DNA from: Serinus canaria
Taxonomy: Eukaryota; Chordata; Aves; Passeriformes; Fringillidae
Reading direction: 5' to 3'
DNA length: 64,000 bases
Assembly (NCBI RefSeq): GCF_022539315.1
Contig: NC_066343.1
Location: 51,011,973-51,075,972 of the forward strand
The notes under the pieces: generated by a model
The model's input: only the letters and a program-made list of their open reading frames with translations
Told to the model about the DNA's origin: nothing
Databases searched by the model: none
Translations under genes and position numbers: made by a program
Shown here: in pieces, positions 1 through 10,900 of the stretch
Numbering within the stretch: position 1 is the stretch's first letter
How the letters are laid out: each line of letters opens with the position of its first letter

Positions 1-1601
1 TGCAGATCCAGTTCATGTGACAGCTGGAATGGAAGTTTAAGTCAGAAGCTTTTTTGTGTTTAAAATGCCCTGAAAAGATGTAATATCTGTCGCACATATA
101 TCTGTAAGGTATATATCATATGTATCTGTAATATATCTATACCTGTCTGTATAAATAGATCTATATATCTGTAATATATATCACAGATGAATGTAAGAGA
201 TGAAGGTATGTAATAATGATGCATGAGTGAGCATCTGTCAGGGGACTACAAAGTGCAGTCTTTGAACCTTGATTTGAACAATAGCGAGGTTGGAAGGAAG
301 AGCTGCAGAACTACATCTCCATTTCAGATGGAGATGTTACCCAAGTGTATTGCTCAGGGGGCCTTCAGCTTGGGTTGCTAACCTTTGCTCACTATGTGGC
401 CAGATTCTACTTTTTAAAATTGCTGACTGGGGCCAAATTCTCCCTTAAGCACCACTCAGCAGGAGCCAGAGTGGCTGCTGGAGAAAGTCCCTCTGGTGCT
501 GAGGAGGAACACTGCCCAGACAGGAATAACTTTTCAGGGAGGAACAGCTGCACAAGACCTGGGAAAAGCATTTTACCTTTGTGCGTGTCATGTGCACAGC
601 GCAACAGAAGTATTTCCAGACTTGCACGTGCTGTATTTTTGAATGCAAATTCAAAATGGGCTGCTGTAAAAATGCCAGCAGTTCTTCCTGTCCTTTACTA
701 AGAGAAGCATAATTAAGATGGGGATGAAAGCATATCTCAAGAGGATGTGAGAAAAGAGGAAGTAAGCAATCAGAAACACCAGGACTTTAGAGATGCTTGC
801 AGTCCTTCCTTTATTCTTGATTTTATACAGGTGTTTTTTGGAGATGGAGTGTTTTAACTGGCAATGTGGCTTTTCAAAATTATTCAGTATCTAATTACAT
901 GACTGTTGCCTCTAGCTAAAAGACTCAGTGAACTGTATTTTAGTATCTTCTGCAGTCAACAGGGAATTATCTGTGACTAGAGTCTAAATCCTGATCCCTG
1001 TACCTAAGAAAACAGAATTTCCAAATCCATTCCTGTCTTTGTGCAAAAGGAGAGGTGCTTCAGGCCCCAGACTGCTTAATGGCAAAAAATAAGAGTAATT
1101 TCCCTTCCTTCCCTTGAGAAAGTCTGTTCCAGGTCATGTGTATTTATCTCAAAGCTTAGGAAACTGGTGCTGAAAAATCAAAAGTGCATTATGTGTAGGG
1201 TGATTTTTCCAATTTAAATTGCACAATGTTTGAATTCTCTTCCATATGTCTCCCACACTAATGTATTATGCATATTTTTTGCTCAAATTAAGGATAGTTT
1301 TTAAATAAAATCTATAAATATTCATATCAGTACATTTAAAAAAAGATATAAATATGAGTGAGAAATTCAGAAGACTTGGAAATACCAATTAATTTGCTCC
1401 TCTAATTAGGGAAAAAATTAATTTAAAGTCTAGAATCCCTTAGTCATATAAATTGCCTTAAATTCATGTGGTGTAAAAAGTAATAAGGAGAAAGCCCACA
1501 AAACATATAGCCACAAATAAAATGGCAAACTTCTCACGTCCTTGTTTCCTGACAATATGTGTTGTTGTTGCCTCTTACCAGCACTTATTTTTTACCTGCA
1601 G
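1..1601 (+). other. Intron of ARHGEF28 upstream of the first visible exon
   Basis: No exon can be supported here. The longest ORF (345-701, +) has no recognisable domain and lacks a convincing acceptor-donor pair. The first 200 bases hold an AT-rich degenerate repeat. The end, 1585-1601, is a T/C-rich tract closing with the acceptor of exon 1. Confidence 0.7.
85..192. repeat. AT-rich degenerate simple repeat (TATCTGTAA-like units)
   Basis: The unit 'atatatctgtaa' or close variants recurs about four times, interrupted by 'tatatatc' runs. It looks like a decayed microsatellite. Confidence 0.6.
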
Positions 1602-1903
1602 GCTGGAGACTTAAATCCCAACTGCATTCATGGCGATGGTGCCAGCAGTGAAATGTGTCTGAGCCCTTCCAGCTCAGTCTCCATGGATAAGAGCTCTTCA
1701 TCTCTCTCCCTTGAGGAGAATGACCAATTTATGTATCTCCCGAATGAAGAAAGTCAAAGGCCAGTAAAAAAAGAAGAAAACACAGGATTAAAACCTGCCA
1801 TTTCACCTTCTCATCTGTATGTAGCAGATTCGTATCTTCCATTCAACACCCATGGATTTATTAAGGATCGGGGCCAACTTTATGCTGACATGAAAAGAAG
1901 AAG
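1602..1903 (+). CDS. ARHGEF28: ARHGEF28 exon 1 of window (Ser-rich N-terminal linker)
   Basis: Acceptor 'tttttacctgcag' and donor AAG|GTATGA. It starts at phase 0 and ends at phase 2 (302 nt). It encodes a Ser/Asp/Glu-rich, probably disordered stretch beginning [19 protein letters not shown] and containing a run of eight Ser within '[14 protein letters not shown]'. It lies between the N-terminal part of the protein (not in window) and the C1 domain. Confidence 0.82.
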
Positions 1904-4900
1904 GTATGAAACTGACTTGATGGTATGGCCAGAATAAGGATCATTTATTACCACCTTTTGTTTAAAAAGGTGAAGCAGAATCTGAAGTAATAACTAGTAT
2001 TATTGGGGTGAAATCTCGGTTTTTCTTCACTAATATTTATTGTCTTAATAATCTGTTTTCATAAAATAGCTGTGAAGACATTTTTAATGCATAGAAGTGT
2101 CTTCTTAGTAAATGTATCTTGAAAGTAAATGGATACTTTTATACCTTTATTTCTTGTATGCAAATAGTCTTGATAAAATAACAAAAAAAAAAAAAAAAAA
2201 AAAGAATCAGTTCTTCACTGTCACTGCCCTTGTGGCATTTTTGACAGATTACAGAATTTCACTGTGGTTTTCCTCAGTTATACTTTCCATCAAGAAAATA
2301 ATCAAAAATCTGTTGAAGTCTCTGGGAATCTTTCAAGTCTTTAAATAGGCCTGTAGAAGGCCTGCTCCTGATTGCATAGCTATTTATCTCAAAAGACACA
2401 GTGCAGAGTGCAGCTGCTGTTTATGACAGGTTCAGACTGTTTTCTTCTCTATTGCTGGTACACAAGGTTTGCTGCCATTTGTCTGAAGACCCTCCCTCAA
2501 ATGGCTTCAGAAATGCAGAGAGCTTTGAAGACAGAACTATAAATTTGGTGATTAAACTTAGGGTTTTAACAATTAATTTAAAAATTGAGCAATTTAACAA
2601 TAAATTTTCTTGATGAAAAAGCTTTATTACTTCTCTGAATGGATGAGATTCCTTCTTTTGCAGGAGGAAATCTGAATCTTGCTCACACCTTTTGGAGAGT
2701 ATTAGGACTAGTTGGAGGTAGAGCATCAGATCTCTGTAAAAACAGCAAGGAAGAGAAGGGCCAGCCAATTATTATTTAAAGTGGGAAATAACATTTTCTC
2801 TACCTTAATTTTGAGTTTCTTATGTAACTATGAAGTCCCACTAGCAGGAGTATTTAGCACAGATAATATAAGAAATGTCAGATGGAGTTTTTCTTTCACA
2901 CTCCTTTTTTGGTATTTGTTGTTGTTGTTTGGGTCTTTTTTTTGTTTGCTTTTTTTCTTGCTAGCTATAGGGATGTCATGTAGAATACTATAATCTTCCT
3001 GTGCCTCTAGTCAGAAACATCTTTATCCTGTGTATTTTTAGATAGCCCCATCCTTTTAAAGACCTTGGTTAGGTACCTGTATGAGAACTGTACGGGCATA
3101 TACCTGTATGAGAGTGTATATAAATTTTTAGAGACATATGATTTGCCTTAAGATGTCACATGACAAATGTAATTGATCCAAATATTAGTCACAAAACAAG
3201 ACTAGTAGTATGTAATTCTATTTTTAAACCAGCTTCTTATGTCAGAGAAGTTCCCTAGAGACGTTACCACAGTGAGTCATGGATACTTGTCTGTTGGCAT
3301 AGACATGTACTGCTTTTTCAATTTTAACATGTGACAGTAACTGATAATGCGTTTATATAAGTTGTTTCTGATATGTCATGTGGGCTGTTATTCAGAAACA
3401 TTGCAAAACATTGTCCCCAGAATTGTAATAAGGAAGTAGTTACAGACAGTAGTGATAGATTAGTGCTCCAAAAAAGTAGTGGTGTGTGAAGGAATTTTTG
3501 TGCTATTATCCATGGTAGGAACTCTGGCTATTTAGAAATACCACACATAATTTAAAGTTTTATGTTGTAAGGCTGGAATGCTATTGCAAGCAGTCAACCA
3601 TTTCTTTCAGACACGCTGATGAAGGGACCATGAACTTGCTCTTGCAGGTAACAGGTCTCGTCCTGGGAAACTGATACTACTGACAGGCTTAGTGCACTTG
3701 CCTGCTCAGGAACCCTTTCCAATAAAATAGTCTCTACATGTCTGACATATTGATTTAGCCAGAGATTTTTCAGTCTGCTTGTTGCTCTCTATGTTTTTAG
3801 ATGTCTATCTCTTGAACTAAACCTCATAAACTATCTCAAGACCCTTGTTAATCTTTTCTAGGTGTTTTTCTCTTCCATCTTCTGTCTTGAAGTCACAGAT
3901 GTAGATAAAAATACATCTGTTAACAGCCATGTCATATCTTCCAAATACACACATGAACATAATATCCATCTATACTCACATATACTGAAATTGGAGGTAG
4001 TTCTCTCAGTTCCCCTCATTGTCTATGTTCTCCTTATCTTCTTTGAAGCACGACAGGTTTATGCCTGGAACAAAAAAATCTAATTTTTTGGGAGATGTTG
4101 AACATCTGTCTAACACTCATGCCCCAGAGGTGGCTGGCCGTGGTGGGAGAGTGCGTGATCATGGGTGATGCAAATATCTGCCTTGTAGATCCACGAGACT
4201 GCGTCAGAGGGTCCTGGACAGGGAAACTGACTACCTTGACCAGGTGGCTGCAGACCTGAGAGGCACCTCAGGGCATGGTTTACCTGACATAATCATGGTG
4301 GATTGGGCTGTCATTGGTCAGAGGACTCAGCCGTGTCTTGGCGTATTGCATTAAGGTTGAAGTAAGTTGCTGTGAGGAATTCAGGGAAGTTAAAGACTTT
4401 GTTGTCTTCTTCAGTTCAAGTCTTGATGATCTTGAAGTAGACAACGGAAGTGGAGGTGTGTTGGACAGATCCCATGTTCACTACCATCCCCTCAGCTCTT
4501 CAGAGGCCATGGCTTCTAGCAGAGATGGACTGGACTTACCTGCCAGTCTGCAGCCCAAGGTATTTGACCCTGTCTTGGTTTGAATTGTTTTCCTTTTAAG
4601 TAAATCACTGAAAATATACAAGAAATGTCTGAATCTGAAGGGGAAAGATGAGTTCCCAGCTGGCAGTGCTAGTCTCTCCAGGGACCACTCACATTGAGTT
4701 TTGAAGCTGAAACTCCCTGGCTGTGGCCGAGCTGGGCAGCTGCCATAGAAAGAAAGAGTCCGTCAGAGATTTACCTCAGCTTTAAAAAAAACACCATCTA
4801 CCAGAAGTGTTTCAAAGGAAATATTTCAGGTTCAGTGGATCAGCATTTTTAAACCAAAATATATTTAGCGAGAAAATGTTTAACCAGTTCTAGTTATGTG

Positions 4901-7900
4901 AAAGAGCAATGCTTTGTGAAGTGTAAAACTGGCCTGCTGCCTGTTTTAAAACAGTTTCTACACTCAGGGAAATTCAGTTGGGGTATCCACTGATTGAAGT
5001 AAATCTCTTTGTTATGGTTTTCTGAAGTATCCTGTCTACACTGATTTTCATTAGACCATGGTGCAATTTCTGAGACCTTCAGACACATACATAGTTATTT
5101 TTTGTTTGCAGAGATTCTTCATGATTTTTAGATGCACTTGTTGCCACTGTATCTGACCTTCAGCAAATGATTTCAAGAAGGGAGAAAAAGAATTCAGTAA
5201 AAGCATTAATTATGTAAGGCTACTTTAAAAAACAATAAGGCAAGCACTTTACAGGAGTTTCAGGAATAGTCTCTATTTAAGTGTAAATGACATATGAAAA
5301 ATAAGGGGGTTTCTTTCAGGTCTTATTGTTGAGATATTTGGTAACTGGAAAATGTTTTCAAATATATAATGATAAAAAAAGCAAAAAACCACATAGAGAA
5401 AAGAAAAAGAGGTCGCCTCCTTTCTTTGGAAACTCTGACATCAGTAATTACTAAGGCATGGCCAAAGTCTCCATGCAGTGTTCTTCAAGTATTAAAGTAC
5501 TAAGATTAATGTCCTCCTCGGTAAAAGAAGATAGCTTGGTCATCAGAAGTAAGGATAATAATGATGGCCAACAATACTGTGTGGATGTCACCTGTTATCA
5601 AATTGGAGAAGAAGGTAAACTTTCTTGTATTCTCTTAGTCTAACTTGCACCCACAACTTATTTTCTGTAGCACACAAAAATTTTATCATGGTGGAAGTAT
5701 GACAGACTTCCTAAGAATTCACATGAAGTTCTCAAAAATTCAACTTGAAGCCAGGAAATTTATGCGAGTGGTTAGTTGTTCCTGATTTGTTTTGTTTCTG
5801 TTGCTGATGCATTTCAAAATGACACAAGATTTCATTTGCTGCAATTTCTCATAGGAATGCACAGTGTTTGGGATTCGGTCACGCTCCTATTCCTACTCCT
5901 CATCCAAAGGTTTGGTAGGAAGACCTCGCGTTCCTCGCCACTTTGCAGTTGGGGATTCAAATGGAGGTCAGTTCTTTGGCTTTGTATTGTTCAATACCTG
6001 CCTGCTTCAGGCCCAGTGCTGCTGTGTTACTTTACAGAGCTCACCAGTTTGGTAGCCTTCAGGGCTAGTAGTAGCTGCTAGATGGTAGCCCTACTGTTTT
6101 GTGGAAGCAAACAAACTCCACAACTTTGTGGAAGTTGTAAAGCCGGTATGTTTATTGCAGCGCTGGACCCATGTGCACATTACTCTCCTTAAAAGACATG
6201 TACCTCTGGGAACCCCAGATCCTTTTTTATCCCCCTCTCAAATATATATGCATGCAATTTCACAATAGGTTTACACGTACTCATTTTTACAGATTTCATG
6301 TGACGTTTGCTGCTAATTCTTCTTTTTCAGAAAGAATTCCTGCATCAGGTTGACCTGCTCTTGTGGCAGTCTCTCTGTCTGCTCCCCCCTTTTTCTCTGT
6401 CCTTTGAGTGAAGCAGTTTTCTCTGAGCATAAGCTTTTTGCAAGAACAGGCAGTCAGAGTAAACAGCTATGTTTTTAAGCTACAGACAACTCAAAGATGT
6501 ACATTTCTCCTAAATCAAAATGGATTTCTACTCTGGAAAATTTCCACTCTGTCTCACTACCATCATCCATCAATTTTCTCCCATCTACAGTCCCGTCATG
6601 CCCGCATCATGCCCATGATACAGCGACTGCCCTTGACAGGGCATACAGAGAGAGCAATAGCCAGAAAAACGAATGCAGACAAGGGCAGTAAGCCTCTTAT
6701 TGGAAGATCCTTACCCTAGCCTCCTGCTAAGTGTCTGACAGAGACCAGGAGGAAGCTCAGAATGATGCAGAAGGGGCATCAGAGAGGACAGATGGTTCCA
6801 GCTTCTCACAGATCCTAAGCAATCTCTGAAAAGCAGGTGGACTGTGGTATCTCTACAAGCTGGGAAGCAAAACCCACCCACTTCATCAAGTGGAGTCAGA
6901 GATGTCTCTGAAAGAAGCTTGTAATTTTTTATGACTTGTTTCTGCCATGCTTTATTTCCAGACACATAGTTTCCTATTTAGAAGACAACACACACTTTTC
7001 TCGGTGAGGATATGAGTTATATTTAAAACCGTGCAAAGTGTGAGATGCATCACTGCGCTTTTCATACAGCTCACATCACTTAAAAAACACCTGCATTTCA
7101 TTTGACCTCTGTCTCAGTAAGCCTGTCCATTGCCATACTTCCAGCTTGTTTATCACTCCAATATACCTTCAGTTTTTCACTATTCCAGGGCAAGAGACAG
7201 GACATGAGAGCCACAGTGAACAAAATGGATTGGACATCTGGAGAAGTTTTGGATGCTGTATCATTGGAAGTGTTCAAGGCCAGGTTGAATGGAGCTTTGA
7301 GCAACCTCATCTAGTGGTGGCATCTCTGCCTGTGGCAGAGGGGTTGGAAGTAGATAGAATAATGTAGTTAAGGTTGGAAATGACTCCAAGGTCTACCTAT
7401 TCAATGAGGAAATTCTTCCTGACATCCAACTTGAACCTGCCTAGCAGCAGTTTGAGGCTGTTTTCTCTTGTGCTGTCACTTGTTGACTTGGAGAGCAGGC
7501 CAACCCCCACCTGGCTGCACACTCCTTTCAGGCAGTTGTAGAGAGTGACAAGGTCACCCCTGAGCCTCCTTTTCTCCAGGCTAAACACCCCCAGCTCCCT
7601 CAGCCGCTCCTCACAGGACTTACTCTCTAGACACTTCATCAGCTCTGCTGCCCTTCTCTGGACATCCTTTAGCACTTCAGTGTCCTCAGAGTTAGGGGCC
7701 TAAAATTCAGTACAGGATTCCAGGTGTGCCCTCACCAGTGCCCAGTGCAGGGAGACAATCCCTGCCCTGCTCCTGCTGGCCACACCATTGCTGATCCAGG
7801 CCAGGATGCCATTGGCCTTCTTGGCCACCTGGGCACACCCTGGCTCATGTTCAGCTGCTGGCACCAGCACCCCCAGCTCCTTTCCAGCCACTCTGCCCCA

Positions 7901-10900
7901 GCCTGTGGAACTGCCTGGGGCTGTTGTGACTCAGAGGCAGGACCCAGCACTGAGCCTTGTTGAACCTCACACCATTGGCCCCAGCCATGATCCAGCCTGT
8001 CCAGATCCCTCTGCAGAGCCTTCCTGCCCTCCAGCAGATCAGCACTCCGACCCAGCTTGGTGTCACCTGCAAACTGACTGAGGGTACACTCGATGTCCTC
8101 ACCCAGATCAGGGTTAAAAACACCAAACATGATTGGCCTCAATGCTGCCCTGTAAGGAACAGTGCTGCTGACAGACTCAAAACTGGATATGACTCCTTTC
8201 ACCTCCACTCTCTGGGCCCAGCCATTCAGACAGTTTTTTATCCAGTGGAATGCACCTGTCCAAGCCATGAACTGCCAGCTTCTGCAGGAGATGCTGGCTG
8301 GGTCTGATGATCTTGTTGTTGTGTATGTGCCTGCCATCACACCCAAGATATTCTGTCCCATAACCTTCCTCAACACTGAGGTCACCAAGGTCAAGCTGAC
8401 AGGCTGTAGTTCCCCAGATCCTGCTTCTGACCCTTCTTGTAGGTGGGCACCACACTTGTAAATCTCCAGCTATCTGATGTGTCCCTGGTTAAGTAGAACT
8501 AATGATAAGTGATGCAGAGCTTGGAGAGCTCTTCTACTGAGGCCAGCTGCCTCAGTACTCCAGTGATCTTTGAGATCCTTTCCAACCCTAACCACTCTGA
8601 TTCTTTGACATTCAATGTGCGTGAAACATACAAAAAGTGTGAAAATGTTATCATTAACTTTGAAAGAATTTAACAACTTCAAAAACTGTTGTGGGAGTGA
8701 GATACACAATGTATGCAGGCTTCTTTTTTCTTAGGAAGCTGAATTAAGCAGCGCAGCAAATAACTTCTTTGGCGTTACTCAAATTCATTGTATGATTTCA
8801 TTTCACCTTGTAAGGAGGAGTAAGTAAGTATTGCAGCCTGCAGCATGCAGCTATGTTGTATTTTCATCATCTCCTAAAGTATTTGTAAGTATTTATATTC
8901 AACACTTTAGGTGAGAAGTCACTGAAAAAAACGAGGCAGAAGAAAGAGCTAAAAGTATGTCACAGAATTAAAACCTAGCAGAATAGTAAAGCCCTGTGTC
9001 ATGCTTAAAGTTAAAACAGAATTCCTTTGACACTGCAGCTAAAGGACTTTGTTGGTGTCACAGCCCCTTAAGTTTCACCCAGTCACCAATACTTGCCCTG
9101 ATTTGTTATGGGCTTGGTCTGTTTCCTTTTCATTCTTTCTCCCCTTCCTTCTGGGATAGTCATTGCTGGACCTTTACATGTCTTGTGGAGAAGGTGGAAA
9201 CCCTTTCTTGTCCGGACTTCAGAAGCAGGGTGTTCTATGCCTGCACCACAGATGCGGTGTAATGCTGGGAGGGAGGGTGGTGGTCTGCTGAGCTTCCTGC
9301 TCGCACTTCCTTCCACCAGCACCTCCTGCACTGTGCCTCTTTTTGCCAGCATTTTGGAAGGATGGGAGCATTGAACACAATGTTTGGCGGCTGGCAGTGG
9401 TGATTATTGTGTGAGGCAGGCACACCCGTGCTCACTTTGAGCTGTTTTATCTGGGTATGAAACTAGCCCAGGAGCTTGGTCCAAGAAGCTGGCTCAGACA
9501 GTTCATCCTGATCCCTGTGGACTGCAGCAGAATTATGTCTGGTCCTGTGCAGGAGTCTGCACATGGAAGACCTCCCCCTTCACCTCTGCCTAGCTGCCAG
9601 CACTTTGGACACTGGCTTAGGGCTTAGCTATGCAAGAAAGAGGTGTAGCTGCCCTTGCACAATGCAAAAAAAAATTCTAAGCCAAAGCAGATGAATTCAG
9701 AATGACAACAGGATGTTTTTTTCCACACAAAATACAAGAAAGAAAGAGGCAAAACACCATCCTTTTCCTGTGGAAACTTTAAAATATGCTCAGGTTTAAA
9801 ACATATTATCTGCCTTTATTTGAGAGGGTATTTCCAAGCTGTAACAGTAAAGGATTTGTGCCTGCTCTGTAGATGACGTGCTCATGAACAGTGGGTCATT
9901 CCTCCTCCAGGCCCTTACACTCTCTAAGTCTCAGCTCCATGGTGCTGTTTTGTATGAGGCTGTCTTCATCTCCCATGGATACATGGCATTGGTTTCTTAC
10001 AGAAGTGTTCTGTGGCACAGGTTGTGCCTGACAACCAACTGAAATGCCCTTTTTGTTTTGCTGCCTCTTTGGTAAATATTCTATCTCTTGCTAAGCTGAT
10101 GTCTACATGTGTCTGAAGAAGTGTGGACTCAGCAAAGGGTGTTCAGGCCTGTATCTAACTTGAAAGAAAGCATAGTCTGGTGCTTTGACTTAGGCAAGCA
10201 CTTATCTTTCTGAACAATACCTGTGATAGCTTTGCTAAAAACATCTGCAAAAGGAAGGTGGCTTTTAATTTGGAAATGGTAGTGTTCTCTACAGTTTTGG
10301 GCTTATTTTCTTCCAAAACAACCCAACTGAGTTGTTTATCTTTTATTTTGCTTTTTAGAGAGCTTATGAAAAGTATCTCCTTGGGTCATCTGTTTATAGG
10401 ATCACAGAATTGTAGAAGATACAAATTTGTAGCACATTAAACATCCTGGGCAGTACTTAGAGTAGTAGTATTCCTCTTTGTGTAGAAGGATTAATTTTTT
10501 TTTTTTTTTGGTAAAGCTGCATAAGATGTATAACTGCAAATGTTAGAAGAATGTCATTAAGATATTTTGTCGCAAATTATATAAAAAGCAAAAGTAAGGG
10601 AGAGTCATTCAAATCTGTGTTGTTAAGAAGAACAAAAGAAATAATTTTTGCTATTCTTAAAAGCAGACTGTTTGCAGAGACTGGCGTTCAGTGATAGCCT
10701 TCTCAGTTCTGTCAGAACCTGTCAACTAAAAGCCTAGTAGAAAGTGGTCTTAACCTAGAAAAAGCCGCTTCTAATGTATGTATGTTTTTGCCTTCCTAAT
10801 TTTCAAATGACCTTGCAAGCCCTTAAAGGTGGGCTTACGGCTGGGTGGAGGCTGCGAATTTCAAACACCCGCGGTGACCTTGCAGTCTGAGTGTGGCTGT

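Noticed and set aside
345..701. 118-codon ORF before exon 1
   Set aside because: No recognisable domain, no matching acceptor and donor in phase with exon 1, and ordinary intronic composition.
7732..8394. 220-codon minus-strand ORF
   Set aside because: It is the remnant of CR1 reverse transcriptase with a frame change and a mutated active site, not a host gene.
10393..10445. Possible CR1 terminus on the minus strand ('ggatcacagaattgtagaag')
   Set aside because: Only about 20 bases resemble the CR1 end; too short and diverged to call.
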